Of a DNA stretch of 64,000 bases, positions 1-24,610 are shown in pieces (the stretch's first letter is position 1; every line of letters starts with the position of its first letter). The notes under the pieces are model-generated. The model ran no database searches and was not told the DNA's origin. It saw only the letters and a list, made by a program, of their open reading frames with translations. The stretch comes from Cololabis saira (Eukaryota > Chordata > Actinopteri > Beloniformes > Belonidae): contig NC_084599.1 in the NCBI RefSeq assembly GCF_033807715.1, positions 11,551,625 to 11,615,624 on the forward strand. The letters are read 5' to 3'. A program made the position numbers and the translations under genes.

Positions 1-399
1 GAACGGTAAAATATCGCCCATTCCTAATTATAATACATTTTCACAATACTGTTAACACATTATTATGTTATAACATAGTAATAATTGATCCATAGAGAAT
101 AACTATTGTCCACTTCCCACACACAGGAACCCTTATTTGTAAAGAAATAATACATGAATGAAATCAAATTCTACAGCTACACTTAATTAAGTAAAACGTG
201 AGCATCATGAAGTTGTTACACACATTTAAACTAAAGTTAAAGTATAATAAGCTGATAGTAAGAACCTTTAAGAGGATCGATTTACTCTAATGAATACAAA
301 GGCAAAGCTCAAAGCACTCACAAGCAAAAGCAACTTAAAGGTTTGAGTTAATCTAATTCATTTATCAATGAAACTAGAGTATTGCTGAACACGTGCTTA

Positions 400-9749
<9,350 letters not shown>

Positions 9750-10138
9750 TTCTTGGTGCTCCTTTAGATTCTCCTTCAGGTCCAGCTTCAGGTCCAGCTT
9801 CTTCCCGGGTTGGTTATTGGCTTGGCTGAGCTAATCTGGCCAGTATTGGCTTCCTGGAAGGATGCTTGACTGGGCTGGAGATGGAGAAGCCTTCCCTCGC
9901 TGCAGGGCACGAAGGGCTTCGTGTCACCCGACAAGAAACGACCGTGTTCCCGTTCGGAGAGTGGACGCGGGCGTGGCGGTCCTCTCCGGTCTTTTTGGCG
10001 GCGTCTCCTCCCGGATCCTCTTTCGCCTCTTCCCTTCTCAGTTCTCCGGTCCCCGACGCACAGCCATCTTGTTCAGCTTCAGCACCACCAGCTGCGCGGA
10101 CAGCTCCTGGTGACGTCAGCACGCGTGCTGACAGTACA
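9750..10138 (-). promoter_or_regulatory. unc13a: unc13a 5' UTR and CpG-rich promoter region
   Basis: The 390 bases upstream of the unc13a start codon are rich in CpG compared with the AT-rich surroundings and hold a perfect palindromic CRE, TGACGTCA, at 10111-10118. No TATA box is obvious. A CpG-rich, CRE-bearing, TATA-less start is typical of neuronal genes. The transcription start cannot be fixed from sequence alone, and an upstream non-coding exon is possible. Confidence 0.55.
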
Positions 10139-10250
10139 AAGCCTGATTTATGGTTCCGCGTTAAAACGACGCAGCGGCCTCGCCGTAAGGTACGCGTACA
10201 TAACGGCGTAGGCTCTGCGTTGGTGTAACGCGGAACCATAAATCAGGCTT
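10139..10250. mobile_element. 112-bp palindromic-ended MITE beside the unc13a promoter
   Basis: Both termini are the same 25-bp inverted repeat beginning AAGCCTGATTTATGGTTC, a perfect match over its whole length. The interior is CpG-rich (GACGCAGCGGCC) with no coding capacity. It resembles fish PIF/Harbinger-type miniature elements, but the target duplication is unclear because a GT microsatellite starts at once on the right. It lies about 20 bp upstream of the CRE of the unc13a promoter. Confidence 0.75.
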
Positions 10251-10351
<101 letters not shown>

Positions 10352-10520
10352 GGGGTGTTGGCGTCTACCTACATTGGGAATTTTCAGCGCAAAATGATAG
10401 TTACACTATCACTACTATATAAATAAAATTAAATAAATGTGCAATAAATATTAGCATATACCATCACATTCTCAATATGAAGGTTTATGATGTGATTGTA
10501 TACACACATATCTATATCTA

Positions 10521-10631
<111 letters not shown>

Positions 10632-11939
10632 GTAGATATATACATAGATATAAAGCAGATGCAGTTAATAGAGACAGTATAGTGTAAATAAGTATATTTA
10701 TATAAATATTTATAGCACATGCGTGTACAAATATATAGAAATATTCTATAAACTATGTGTATGTATGTATAGGTATGTGTGTGAGTATAATTACAGTATA
10801 TAATAATAATACTGTTATTTAGCAGTGTGAGTACAGTGTGTGAGTTTTTATAAATATGGGTTAAATGATTAGTGAATGGGGGTAGGATTAAATAACTTTA
10901 CACTTCTTCCTACTCCTTTTTTGCACGTGTAAATTAAGTTATCAAGTGCTAAAGGATGAAATTCTTTGTTTTGTTGTTTTGTTTTCTTAAACTTCTCTTG
11001 AAGTGTAGTTTTTTTTTTACATGTACAAAAATAAAATAAATCGAATCAAATACATTTTTACAGCATGTCTCCGTCTCTCTTGTTTTGGAAATCGTAAGTA
11101 ATTTGGAATTAACAGTCTAATACAACATATGGATTATCCTACATTATACCTATCTATATGAATTTTAAGAGCAAAATGATTTTATCCATATTATGACCCT
11201 TTTTTTTTCTTCAAACGCTGACACAACTTCCCCAGATGTTATCCAAATGTTTTGGTCAGAATACCCCAGAAATTCAACAGTTTAGTTTTTAATCAATTTT
11301 TACTGCTCCATTCAGCTGACGTTGGTTTTAGTGGCTGGGTCAGTCACTTGACTCCACCCTCTGAACTCCAGGAGTGATCTTTTGAATCCAGTGTTTAAAG
11401 CTTTGTGTTGTCTGCGTCAGAGGTACAGCAAAATAAGCAAGATGTGAAGTTAGTGGAGATGAAGATGGATAGGCTGAACATTTCTCACTGGTCTGGATCT
11501 GTGATGTCACAGCAATTTGCAAGTCTGAACGGGTCACTAAATAGGGAATTTTTAGACCTGGGCCATCAGAACAACTATAAGGGTCGAGTTTTTAAATGAT
11601 GATGGTGCCTTTGAACATCCAGATAAATTATCTTAAGCACAGACAAAGTTGTTTCTCCTGTCTCCAAGTAAACGAAATGTCCACCAAATGGGAGGCTAAC
11701 ATATAGCTCAGTTTAGACACACACTGTCAACAGAATTTTACATGACACATCCAGCAAGGTAACAATAGTGAACAAGTTTGTGGGACACAGAAAAGCAAAT
11801 TAAGATCATTTCTCCAAAATTATGAATTCTCCAACCTGTCAAACTAAATTCAGTTCAGTTTAACAATACTCTGTAAATGCCCAAAATGAGACGAAATTAA
11901 ATGTTGCAAATACTTTTATTATCCAAGTTTCTTCAAAGA

Positions 11940-12480
11940 GACCTTGTGGATGGTTATGGCTGTGGGCAGGAAGGCTCTCCTGTAGTGCTCTTAGTTACAG
12001 CTGATCTGAAGAAGCCTCTGACTGAAGACTGTTGTTGAATTACTGCTCAGGGTTGTCCATTGCATTTTTCAGTACAGGAGGCTTCAGAACAGTCACCAGA
12101 GGAGAAACAGCTTTCTTTACCTGTCTCTTTTTTTTATTCACTTGCTCTGATGCTGCTTCTCCAACAGATCACTTCAGATGAGATTTCACTCAACAGACGA
12201 TATGACAAGGATACAACAGATGATATGTAATATCTTGCTGCAAACACTGAAGGACGTAAGCTTCCTCAGTAAAAAGTCTGCAGTGTCCCTCTGTGGAGAC
12301 ATCTTCATTGTTGCTTCCCCAGTCCAGTGTGCTGTCCAGGTGAACAGAGGTATTTCTACTCAAGCACCTCCACTTCTTCTGCCATTATGGAAATGCTGTT
12401 TGACAGATTCCTGCTCCTCCTCCACTACCACCTCCTTTGACTCATCCATATTTAAGATGAGAGGGTTGTTCCCACAATGT
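11940..12480 (-). repeat. Decayed Rex1/CR1-type LINE fragment
   Basis: The minus strand carries the broken reverse-transcriptase tail motifs 'EYKYL-VHLD--LDW' and 'RKL-SF-VCSK', with several frameshifts and stops (GTCCAGGTGAACAGAGG in plus orientation). A sister fossil lies at 43065-43560. Non-functional. Confidence 0.55.
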
Positions 12481-13021
12481 GTCAAAGTAGTCTACCAGTA
12501 CTATCTCACATATCTATCTGAATAACACATATCAAAGACAAACCTGTTTTAAACTGTCACAAAATTTAGTCATCACTGGTGAAAAGCTGGTGCGTCGTTC
12601 ATAAATACTGTAGTCTCATGAGAGGGACAACAGCTCCCTCTGCTGTTTCCCTGTTGACTTTGCATAATTACAGTTAAAATGTTTCAGAAAAATCCCATGA
12701 AAGCAACATCTCTGTGATATGAAGAATATAAGGTTAGAGTGTATGGATTCATACAACATGAGGTTGAACATTTTATTTTTTTCTAAAATTATCAAAGAAA
12801 AATGCACACATCCCTCTTGTTGGAAAGAAGATGTTCAACATATTTAATGAACATTTGTAAAAAATACAAAAATACTGCACAGATATGTAATGCTCCGACA
12901 ACAAATGAAACAGCTCATCTATCCCACATTCTGACAATAACAATGTTAACTCAAACTTTAAAAGTCCAACATTTACCTTTTAACACACCCCCGCCAGACA
13001 TTAATTTTAAGCCACACACAC

Positions 13022-13052
<31 letters not shown>

Positions 13053-13098
13053 TGTATGTATGTATGTATGTATGTATGTATGTATGTATGTATGTATG

Positions 13099-13144
<46 letters not shown>

Positions 13145-13218
13145 CATACATACATATATACACATATACATACACACACACATATATATATATATATATA
13201 TGTATATGTTTATGTATA

Positions 13219-13262
<44 letters not shown>

Positions 13263-13264
13263 AT
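13022..13264. repeat. (TATG)n / (CA)n / (TA)n compound microsatellite
   Basis: About 19 TATG tetramers (13022-13098) pass into CA, TA and mixed CATA/TATG units. Open frames through it on both strands are low-complexity artefacts. Confidence 0.97.
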
Positions 13265-13269
13265 AGTCC

Positions 13270-13295
13270 CCAGCAGGGATGTACATCCCTGCTGG
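13270..13295. repeat. Perfect 26-bp palindrome
   Basis: CCAGCAGGGATGT is followed at once by its exact reverse complement. It directly borders the compound microsatellite, forms a hairpin with no loop on paper, and may be the end of a small element. Confidence 0.8.
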
Positions 13296-13299
13296 CATT

Positions 13300-15068
13300 C
13301 ACTGTAAACTAACAACTATGCATGTTTCAAATCCACTTTTCATTCATCTATTTTTCCAACTACTAACAAAAGGCTAAATAATACAATTATGGCCAATCTG
13401 AATGTACTTATGACAATCCAGGAAGGAAAATTACAATAAATTTGAGTAAATGCCCCCCATGCTGGCACGCAGATTTACATTCACAATAAAACATGTGGAT
13501 ATTGACTGTGTTTGCTGTTTTGAAGCATTTGTACCCCCTCCTTTGCTGATCTTACCTAACCCACATAGTCTGTTGAATGGCACTGATTTATACAGGTTAT
13601 ATCACCAAGCACGTCATGTGTCTACGGCGTATAAGTGCATGGGTCTCTGACAGGAGCCTCCTCATAACTTCTTACTGACAATGAATGAAAGCATACAGTT
13701 AGAGGGAAAAATTGCATTCTGAACCACACTGATCAACACAAATAAATTCCTGTGTGATATAAAATGGTCAATTAGTCATGACTAAAGTCTTTCAAGCAGG
13801 AAGTCAGTCCACAATAAAAAAATGTTGAATTATGTATGTGTTCTAAAAAGGATGACGTGTCAGAAACTAACCTCACAAGACACTTATGTAAACAAGGTAA
13901 AACTTCTGAACATTACAAAATAAGTCCAGTTATTAGCACAGTACTCAGCCAGCACTCATTTTAAACTCTTATAATTTCTGTTTTGAAATTATCTCATATC
14001 TGTGTGAATCAGTTGTAGTTTTTTTTGCAACAAAAGACCCATTAAAAGATGAGAGATAAAAGCAGAACGTCTCACAGGGTGTCCATCCCTTCACTCCAAC
14101 AGAATCAATGTGGTTAAAGTTTGTTCTGTAACCAACTGTTAATAATTCATATAAAACTGTTAAGATCTAAACAGTTTAAACATAGCATGACACTTAACAG
14201 CTGCAGTGGGAGATGAGAAGCTGAAGACTATGAGGTTTTCAAACAGACAGCAGTTCACATAAAGGTATCATGTGAAAAAGTCTGTTAGAAACTTCAATCT
14301 GGTTACATTTCACAACTTTTGAAACTGTTTGTATATTTACATACCCTGTCTTTGTGTCTCGCTTTAGTTGCCTACAAGCATGTTTTAAAGTCAAAGACCT
14401 GGATGATTCAGAACTTTCTACAGCTACATTCTGATAAAACTGAAGTTGTTGTATTTGGATCCTTTATTTTGTTACTTATGACCAGAATCTGTCCTTTGAT
14501 TGAATATATTTAAAATGAATACTGATAAGCATAAATATCAGTATCATTAAAATTCCTACTGAAACCCATCTCTCCTACTCAATTACTTTACTTTGTCTAA
14601 AATTATTTCAGAGCTTCACAACTGTAATTTAAGCTGTGTATGTACATGCCACATTCCCCAAACAAACCGTTTTTAACGGCTGCTGTATAATGGACAGATT
14701 AAGATACTTATACTTTGGCCACCCCTTAAATGGCCGGTAAATGTAGAGCATTACATGGTAGTTGATTGGCTTATTTTTGAGCTGTGTCCAAAATCACCTA
14801 ACATTTGAGGAAACAAAATTATTTGCCTTCTTGGTGAGAATGTCAGTAGTGTAATCCATGTTCAGTAAATACTGGGGAAGTAAGACTTCCAACCTTACAA
14901 ATTAAAACATTTTTTTGTTTTTTTTGTTTAATAGTGCAAAAACCGACCCAGCAAACCAGCTGTTGGAGGGAGCTTTGCATTTATGGCACAAACTTTTGTC
15001 TACACACGAAGACAAATAATCAGAGCAACATTATCTGAGCAACAGCAGCCTCAATGCTCCATTCTGTT
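13300..15068. other. hmg20b 3' UTR and downstream flank, no other gene seen
   Basis: AT-rich sequence without splice-compatible coding segments. The hmg20b 3' UTR starts at 15068 and runs leftward. A minus-strand AATAAA (TTTATT on the given strand) near 14463-14468 is a candidate polyadenylation signal, giving a 3' UTR of roughly 600 nt. The exact end is unknown. Confidence 0.4.
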
Positions 15069-18900
<3,832 letters not shown>

Positions 18901-19350
18901 TGACTATTTAAGCGTGAAAACAACGATCGCGGCGGGTTATCCTCTCGGAAAAACGTCTACGCAAGAATTCATACAAAAAAAAAAAAAGCCAGAGGAAACT
19001 TTAAAAGTGAGGGTTAATTGAGCAGCAGGACGCTCACAGCTAAGGGACTGCTAGCAGTTCATTACAGCTAACCTTACTTGCGCGCGCACCCAAACACACA
19101 AAAGGTTATCAAAATTGACGACACTTGGGATGGGAAAATGCACTCATGCGCTGAATATTATTTATCATTAAATACAATGTCAATATATTTTTCCTCTTGG
19201 GTATACTTTTGAGATAAACGTTTATTTCTCACCAACATAGACGCTCCTCGTCCGAACAGGAAGAGGAATCAGCGCGCCTTCTGATTGGTCACTGGGGAGA
19301 CTCGTGATTGGCTGGCTGCGATATTAGCCCCGCCCCCATCGCCCCTCCAC
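18901..19350 (-). promoter_or_regulatory. hmg20b: hmg20b 5' flank and likely promoter
   Basis: Upstream of the start codon, minus-strand CCAAT boxes (read as GATTGG at 19282 and 19308 on the given strand) and a GC box (GCCCCGCCCCC, 19327-19337) cluster within 60 bp, after a run of CpG sites (CGCGCGCAC near 19080). This is a typical TATA-less housekeeping promoter. The start site and any non-coding first exon cannot be fixed. Confidence 0.5.
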
Positions 19351-19499
19351 CAGAACCAGTATGCGCTGGAATTTCTACCAGTAGTTACAAGCACGAAACA
19401 TAATGTCCCACAGCCCCATATTATGTTTAAACTCTGTAAAACTATCTTTACATGGCTCAAATTTTCAAGCTCCCTCTTCCTGATAGCCATGAGAGAATA

Positions 19500-19721
19500 T
19501 AATTTATTTTTTATTGAATTGTTTATTTCGAACACATAAGGAAAAAAATATAAAATGTTAAAACAAATTCAAAACATACAGAAAAAAAGCAATCACAACA
19601 AAAACATAATACAAACAGGGGGAAAAAAACAGTGTCCGAAAAGGAGCAGGTAGAAGTAAAACCTGTTTAACCCTGCCCCTTTGTTGCCTCTATTATAAAT
19701 TAAACATAAATAATAATACAT
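19500..19721. repeat. AT-rich LINE 3'-UTR-like block (left part)
   Basis: TTATTTCGAACACATAAGG and ACCCTGCCCCTTTGTTGCC resemble the 3' untranslated part of fish LINEs. The similar AT-rich block at 23260-23560 looks like its continuation after the 3.5-kb DNA transposon. Family not resolved. Confidence 0.35.
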
Positions 19722-20258
19722 AGCTGGGTCATTCCTACTATTCGGTGCCATTTCATCCTGGTTTACTTTCTGCGAAAAATGTTTAAATTCTCATGATTTT
19801 TTTATTTAATCTGAAGGAGGGCTTTTTGAATGATAGGAAAAACATATTGGTCCAGCTCAGGATATTATGGTTTAATAATTTTTACCAAATTCGTTGCATG
19901 TGACATAGGCCAAATGTCCACCCTGTTACAGGACGTTCTCATGTTTATTACTAAGTGTTTTTAATACACAGTTATTGTAACATTTACATTTTCTAAGAGC
20001 TAAATTGTCCCTTACTTGTTTGTGAATACTAGGCAAAAATATATTTGAAGTGTAAAGTATTATCTTGAAAAAACATTCACTCTATTTTAAGGCACAATGT
20101 AATTTCAACATGTTTCTTTTATAATAAACAAGAATTTCAATAGAATTTGGCACAATTTTTAAGTGATTTCACTCTGCCAAATTATTACCTACAAGTAACA
20201 ACAAAGACATGCTTATTATTTTTTGAATTTATTTAATTATTTTAAAAAAAACACACAG

Positions 20259-20311
20259 GTAACAGGGAGGACAGAAGAGCAACAGGGTGGACAGAGCGTA
20301 ACAGGGTGGAC
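20259..20311 (+). repeat. Subterminal motif cluster, three GTAACAGGGTGGAC-like copies
   Basis: Copies at 20259-20272 (one mismatch), 20279-20292 (one mismatch) and 20298-20311 (exact), spaced about 20 bp. An inverted exact copy lies at 19916-19929. Confidence 0.8.
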
Positions 20312-20589
20312 TTCACACCAGTAAACAATAACATGCATAGGCGTGCACAGATAGAAATTAAAGGATGCTTGAGCATCTGCCCTTTTGGCACTGGTGCCCT
20401 TTCAATTCGACAAGGTGCCCTGTACATTTGGCGAGTGGAAGGCGCACACAGCGATCCAGAAGCTCACAGCGCGGCGTGTTGCTCACCGGAGCTCATGCAT
20501 CCCCCTACCCAAAAGAAACATCAGGGACATTTGTCAGTTTCTGACCTCACCACCATTGCAACGGAGCACTCAAAAACTACTTAACAGAC

Positions 20590-22368
20590 CAACAACCACC
20601 AGCAGGTGTCTTTCTAAATAATTCCACACCGTCCGGCACACAATCCGGTCATCCCTGGACCAACTAACATCCTCCCGTGGACTTGGCCAGAAGAACTTGT
20701 TGGTCCCATTCTTGTGCATGCACTTTACTTTGACATCATCTTCAACCTCCAGGATGATTCCTGGGTAGGGTTCAACATCATAGTTTACAATGCACGACTG
20801 CCCAATCTTTTCTTTGATGATGACCTCAGGCCGGGATGGTTCTTCGGTGCAATGTCTGGCTCTTCTCCCAGGCTCACCTGCTTCAGCCCATAGCAGGCAC
20901 AGTCCAGTATGCCTTGGTCTGCCTGGCAAAGGCAAGTTATGTCCTGGTATTTAATTGTACCTGGAGACATAGAGATCACTCATCTCACTCACTCACTCAT
21001 CTTCTTCCGCTTCCGTTCCCGGGTTGCGGGGGCAGCAGCCTCAGCAGGGATGCCCAGACTTCCTTCACCCCAAACACCTCCTCCAGCTCTTCCGGGGGGA
21101 GTCCGAAGCGTTCCCAGGCCAGCCGAGAGACATAGTCTCTCCAGCGTGTCCAGGGTCTTCCCCGGGGTCTCCTCCCGGAGGGACATGCCTGGAACACCTC
21201 CCTAGGGAGGAGGGACATGCCTGGAACACCTCCCTAGGGAGGCGTCCAGGAGGATCCGGTACAGATGCCCAAGCCACCTCAGCTGTCTCCTCTCAATGTG
21301 AAGGAGCAGCGGCTCGACTCCGAGCTCCTCCCGGATGACCGAACTCCTCACCCTATCTCTAAGGGAGCGTCCAGCCACCCTGCGGAGGAAACTCATCTCG
21401 GCCGCTTGTATCAGCGGTCTCGTCCTTTCGGTCACTACCCAGAGTTCATGACCATAGGTGAGGGTAGGTGTGTAGATTGACCGGTAAATCGAGAGCTTCG
21501 CCTTTCAACTCAGCTCCCTCTTCACCGATCCGTCTGTCAATCTTCCGCTCCATTGTTCCCCCACTCGTGAACAAGATCCCGAGATACTTGAACTCCTCCA
21601 CCTGAGGCAGGACTTCTCCACCCACCCGGAGAAGGCACGCCACACTTTTCCGGTGGAGAACCATGGCCTCGGTTTTGGAGGTGCTGATTCTCATCCCTGC
21701 CGCGTCGCACTCGGCCTCCACCACCCCAGCACATGCTGGAGGTCCCGGTCTGATGAAGCCAACAGGACAACATCATCTGCAAAAAGCAGAGATGAAATCC
21801 TGAGGTTCCCAAACCGGATCCCCTCCGGCCCCTGGCTGCGCCTAGAAATCCTGTCCATAAAAATTATGAACAGGACCGGTGACAAAGGGCAGCCCTGCCG
21901 GAGCCCAAGAGATCACCTGGTGGATTTTCATTGTTCCTTTGACAGGAACTAGTTGGGGCACATCCATCATTTCTTGCATGTCCTCTCAACATCTCCTTCT
22001 ACCACAAGAAAAAGTACAACAGAAGTGCCCAAATTCTTCAACTCGTGGAACATGGCCTCTGCATTGGGGATATCTACCCCATGGTGGACAATTTTGTCAG
22101 CTGATCTCTTAAGGGCACCCCCAACACCATCTGGAGCCCCCTTGCCATGGCTGGTCAAAAAGAACTTCCAGCTGATGTCTTTGAAGCTCTTCTTGAATGG
22201 CTCTTTTGAGAGAAGGTAAAAGTTGCCCTTCTCTTTGTATTGGGTAGCTGGCCCATCGCTGAAGACATGGACGTGATTGACCAGAGGGTATCTTTCCTTC
22301 ACCATATCTAAGTCAAGGTGGGCCCAGATAGGGCCCACCTTGACCACCTTTAACAAATCTTTGAAAAG
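20590..22368 (-). pseudogene. Broken transposase-like gene split by Rex3
   Basis: Two parts belong to one protein. The upstream part (22368 to 21908) reads PIWAHLDLDMVKERYP, HVHVFSDGPATQYKEKG, WKFFLTSHGKGAPDGVGGAL and ends, after a one-base frameshift, at MMDVPQLVPVKGTMKIHQV. The downstream part (20979 to about 20590) continues IKYQDITCLCQ and, in another frame, IGQSCIVNYDVEPYPG then CMHKNGTNKFFWP, like a small SH3/Tudor-type barrel. I recall similar uncharacterised proteins in fish and invertebrate genomes but cannot name the family. The Asp of FSDGP and the HGKGAPDG motif are candidate catalytic residues by inference only. The N-terminus is missing. Confidence 0.6.
20980..21907 (-). mobile_element. 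Rex3 (RTE-clade) LINE, 5'-truncated
   Basis: The minus strand encodes the C-terminal half of Rex3 reverse transcriptase in pieces: SPVLFIIFMDRISRRSQG, LLFADDVVLLASS, EEFKYLGILFTSGG, AEMSFLRRVAGRSLRDRV and RPRGRPWTRWRDYVS. It ends with a GATGAGTGAG tail repeat. Identical 9-bp flanks AGAGATCAC (20971-20979 and 21908-21916) are target-site duplications. The 5' break lies at the conserved GGTGACAAAGGGCAGCCCTG segment. Several frameshifts make it dead. It carries an internal duplication of about 32 bp (near 21187-21240) also found in the other Rex3 copy. Confidence 0.92.
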
Positions 22369-22445
22369 TATATAACAAATAAATGCTTAATACATGTATT
22401 ATGAATACCAACACATACTGGAAACTCTAACCCTAACCCTCTGAC

Positions 22446-22518
22446 ATCCCCCTTGTTACTGTGTGTCCACCCTGTTACTGTGCAAATCAGTAACAGGGTG
22501 GACGGTAACACGGGGGAC
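22446..22518 (+). repeat. Subterminal motif cluster, right side, both orientations
   Basis: Exact inverted copy at 22465-22478, exact direct copy at 22490-22503, variants at 22446-22459 (inverted) and 22505-22518 (direct). Single copies follow at 22661-22674 (variant) and 22854-22867 (exact). Confidence 0.8.
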
Positions 22519-23259
22519 ATTTTATGCTAAAGTTGGCCATTACTACTCATGTGATGAAAAACAAGCTAGCACTTGGTGACAACCGAGGACAATTTTTAAC
22601 ATATTAATCAACCATATTTTCAAAATCACCAAAAAATATTGGTTTCTACTATAAATAAGCATAACAGGGGGGACACGTTATGCTTTACCACATAAATCAA
22701 GCATTCTAAAACACTGAAAAAAGGGTTGATTAAAAGAGTTATACTAACTGTACTTCTTGCAGATGATTTTCCCACCACAAATGCACAATTCCTGCCGAGT
22801 CATGTGATGAGGAGGTTATAGTAGAGGGCGTGTTCAGGGGTATTTACATCAGAGTAACAGGGTGGACAGTCGGCTCAGGGACACAACATATTTTAAGAAT
22901 TGTAAGCATTAAAAATCTATTAATTACAAAAAATAACATTTGGTGAGGAATATTATGAATAAAGGTATACAACAATAATGAAAATTGTAGAATGTATTTG
23001 ATTTATATTACTTATATTTCCGGTTGTAGTTGAGCAAACATGATTCGGGACAAGGCAGTTTAGTTTACTTGTGCTAAAATTAGAGTAATTATTTTAAATG
23101 TAATTAATCCTGGTTACATATCATTGTTTTCTATGGTAGAGGGGGGTTAACCATGTAAGAGAAGCTTTTAAAAATAAGTATTTGCCCATTTTTACACAAA
23201 ATATACCACATTATGTCATGGGGACTCAAATGGCACCGAATGCTAGGAATGACCCAGCT

Positions 23260-23786
23260 GCTAATTTACCTATTAGTCTACCGATTTTCCCATTGGTTGA
23301 GCCACCTAACCAGATAACAAACACAATCTTTCCTTAACATAACTCCTCAATCAAATAACTTCCCAGAACTTCCTTTTTGTACCGTTTTTTAAATTGATTT
23401 ATATTTGTACATTCATTGCTTCAACCCATCACCCAACCCATTCCATAGATCCACTCCAACAACTGAGATACACATGCTTTTCCTTTTAGAATTAACACAT
23501 TGTTTTTTTAAATTAAATGTTCCTCTTAAATTATAACCCCCCCCCCCCATAAATTTAATGTTGAGACATGGGCAGTGGTGTCCTGTGTGCGAAGTATGCA
23601 CAAAACACTATATATGAAGTCAAATATTTTATTCTATAAAATAATGGCACAGAAAATGGTGTTTCAGAGATTAAAACCTGTTTGGTATATTTTTCCTCAT
23701 ATCCGCACTGCTCTAACGCAAAATGCAGTTTTTAAATGAAGGTTTTTATTATTAAGGGGAAAGAAAAATCCAAACCTACATGGCCC
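23260..23786. repeat. AT-rich LINE 3'-UTR-like block (right part)
   Basis: Continuation of the block at 19500-19721, with a run of 12-13 C near 23540. No gene is seen. Confidence 0.3.
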
Positions 23787-24059
23787 TGTGTGAAAAAGTG
23801 ATTGCCCCCTTAAACCTAATAAATGGTCGGGCCACCCTTAGCAGCAACAACTGCAATCCAGCGTATGCAATAACTGGCAATGAGTCTTTTACAGCACTGT
23901 GGATGAATTTTGGCCCACTCATCTTCGCAGAATTGTTGTAATTCAGCCACATTGGAGGGTTTTCGAGCACGAACCGCCTTTTTAAGGTCATGTCACAGCA
24001 TCTCAATCGGATTCAGGTCGATTAAGAAATTAAGAAGGGGGCAAACACTTTTTCATACA
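23787..24059. mobile_element. Short TIR element, deletion derivative
   Basis: Inverted termini of 25 bp (23 matching) begin TGTGTGAAAAAGTGATTGCC on the left, with the inverse ending at 24059 on the right. The interior (CAATGAGTCTTTTACAGCAC, TTTTGGCCCACTCATCTTC) matches, from memory, a very common fish DNA-transposon family, but most of its length is missing here. Confidence 0.6.
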
Positions 24060-24129
24060 ACTGTATGAAGCAGGTGTATTGCATCTGGAAGTATTTATTC
24101 CTAAAATAATACATGTTTGCAGGGCAGAG

Positions 24130-24610
24130 TTTCAGGAGCTGCATGTTGCCCTGCAGTCCCACACTCTGAACATCCCAGTGCTGCTTCCACCTGACTGTAG
24201 AGATGTCTCTGTTGGATATCTGCATACATCCTGACCTACTGAGACAGCACTGATGTGTCCCTCTGACCACCTCAGTGTCTGCCGTCTACACTTGTTTACA
24301 TCATACCTGCAGTACACCAACTAACCATTGTGTTTGTGTCTCTCCTCTCTCCGTTCTTGTCTCTTGTCTGATCGCTTTTTCTGCTCAGCCCAGCTGGCCT
24401 TTCAGCAGGAGGGTCCCCCCTTATGATCCAGGTCCTGCTCAAGGTTTCTTCCCTCTTTCCTTTCCTTGTTTGGCTTAAGGCTTTTCTCTTTCAAGGACAG
24501 TTTTTACCTGCCATTGTTTATGTAATAGCTCAGGGGTCATGTTCTGGGGCTCTGGGAAGTGCCTAAAGACGTTTTGCAATAGACACTATATAAATGAAAT
24601 TTTATTGAAT
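24130..24610. repeat. LINE 3'-UTR-like interspersed repeat
   Basis: The segment ends with GACACTATATAAATGAAATT, like the 3' tails of fish L2-type repeats, and holds CTGATCGC and TTTCTTCCCTC blocks seen in such tails. The flank from 24610 to 25660 is AT-rich, with no gene seen. Confidence 0.35.

Larger units (their letters stand above)
19722..23259 (-). mobile_element. DNA transposon of unassigned superfamily, 3.5 kb
   Basis: The ends are 32-bp inverted repeats (19722-19753 and 23228-23259), 30 of 32 matching, beginning AGCTGGGTCATTCCTA. AGCT is its own reverse complement, so it may be a 4-bp target duplication rather than part of the repeat. Inside are about nine scattered copies of GTAACAGGGTGGAC or close variants on both flanks of a minus-strand transposase-like gene, arranged like the subterminal binding sites of other DNA transposons. 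The gene is broken and a Rex3 LINE sits in it. Without Rex3 the element is about 2.6 kb and lacks the N-terminal half of the protein, so it is an internally deleted copy. Confidence 0.7.

Noticed and set aside
9862..10239. Several overlapping frames over the CpG-rich block
   Set aside because: Frames on both strands arise from the lack of stop codons in CpG-rich promoter DNA and the MITE; none matches a protein.
12802..13312. Long open frames of Tyr/Ile/Cys/Val/His on both strands
   Set aside because: They are translations of TATG, CA and TA microsatellites in every frame and have no coding meaning.
22427..22440. CTAACCCTAACCCT, telomere-like units
   Set aside because: Only two copies inside a transposon; no array, so not an interstitial telomere.
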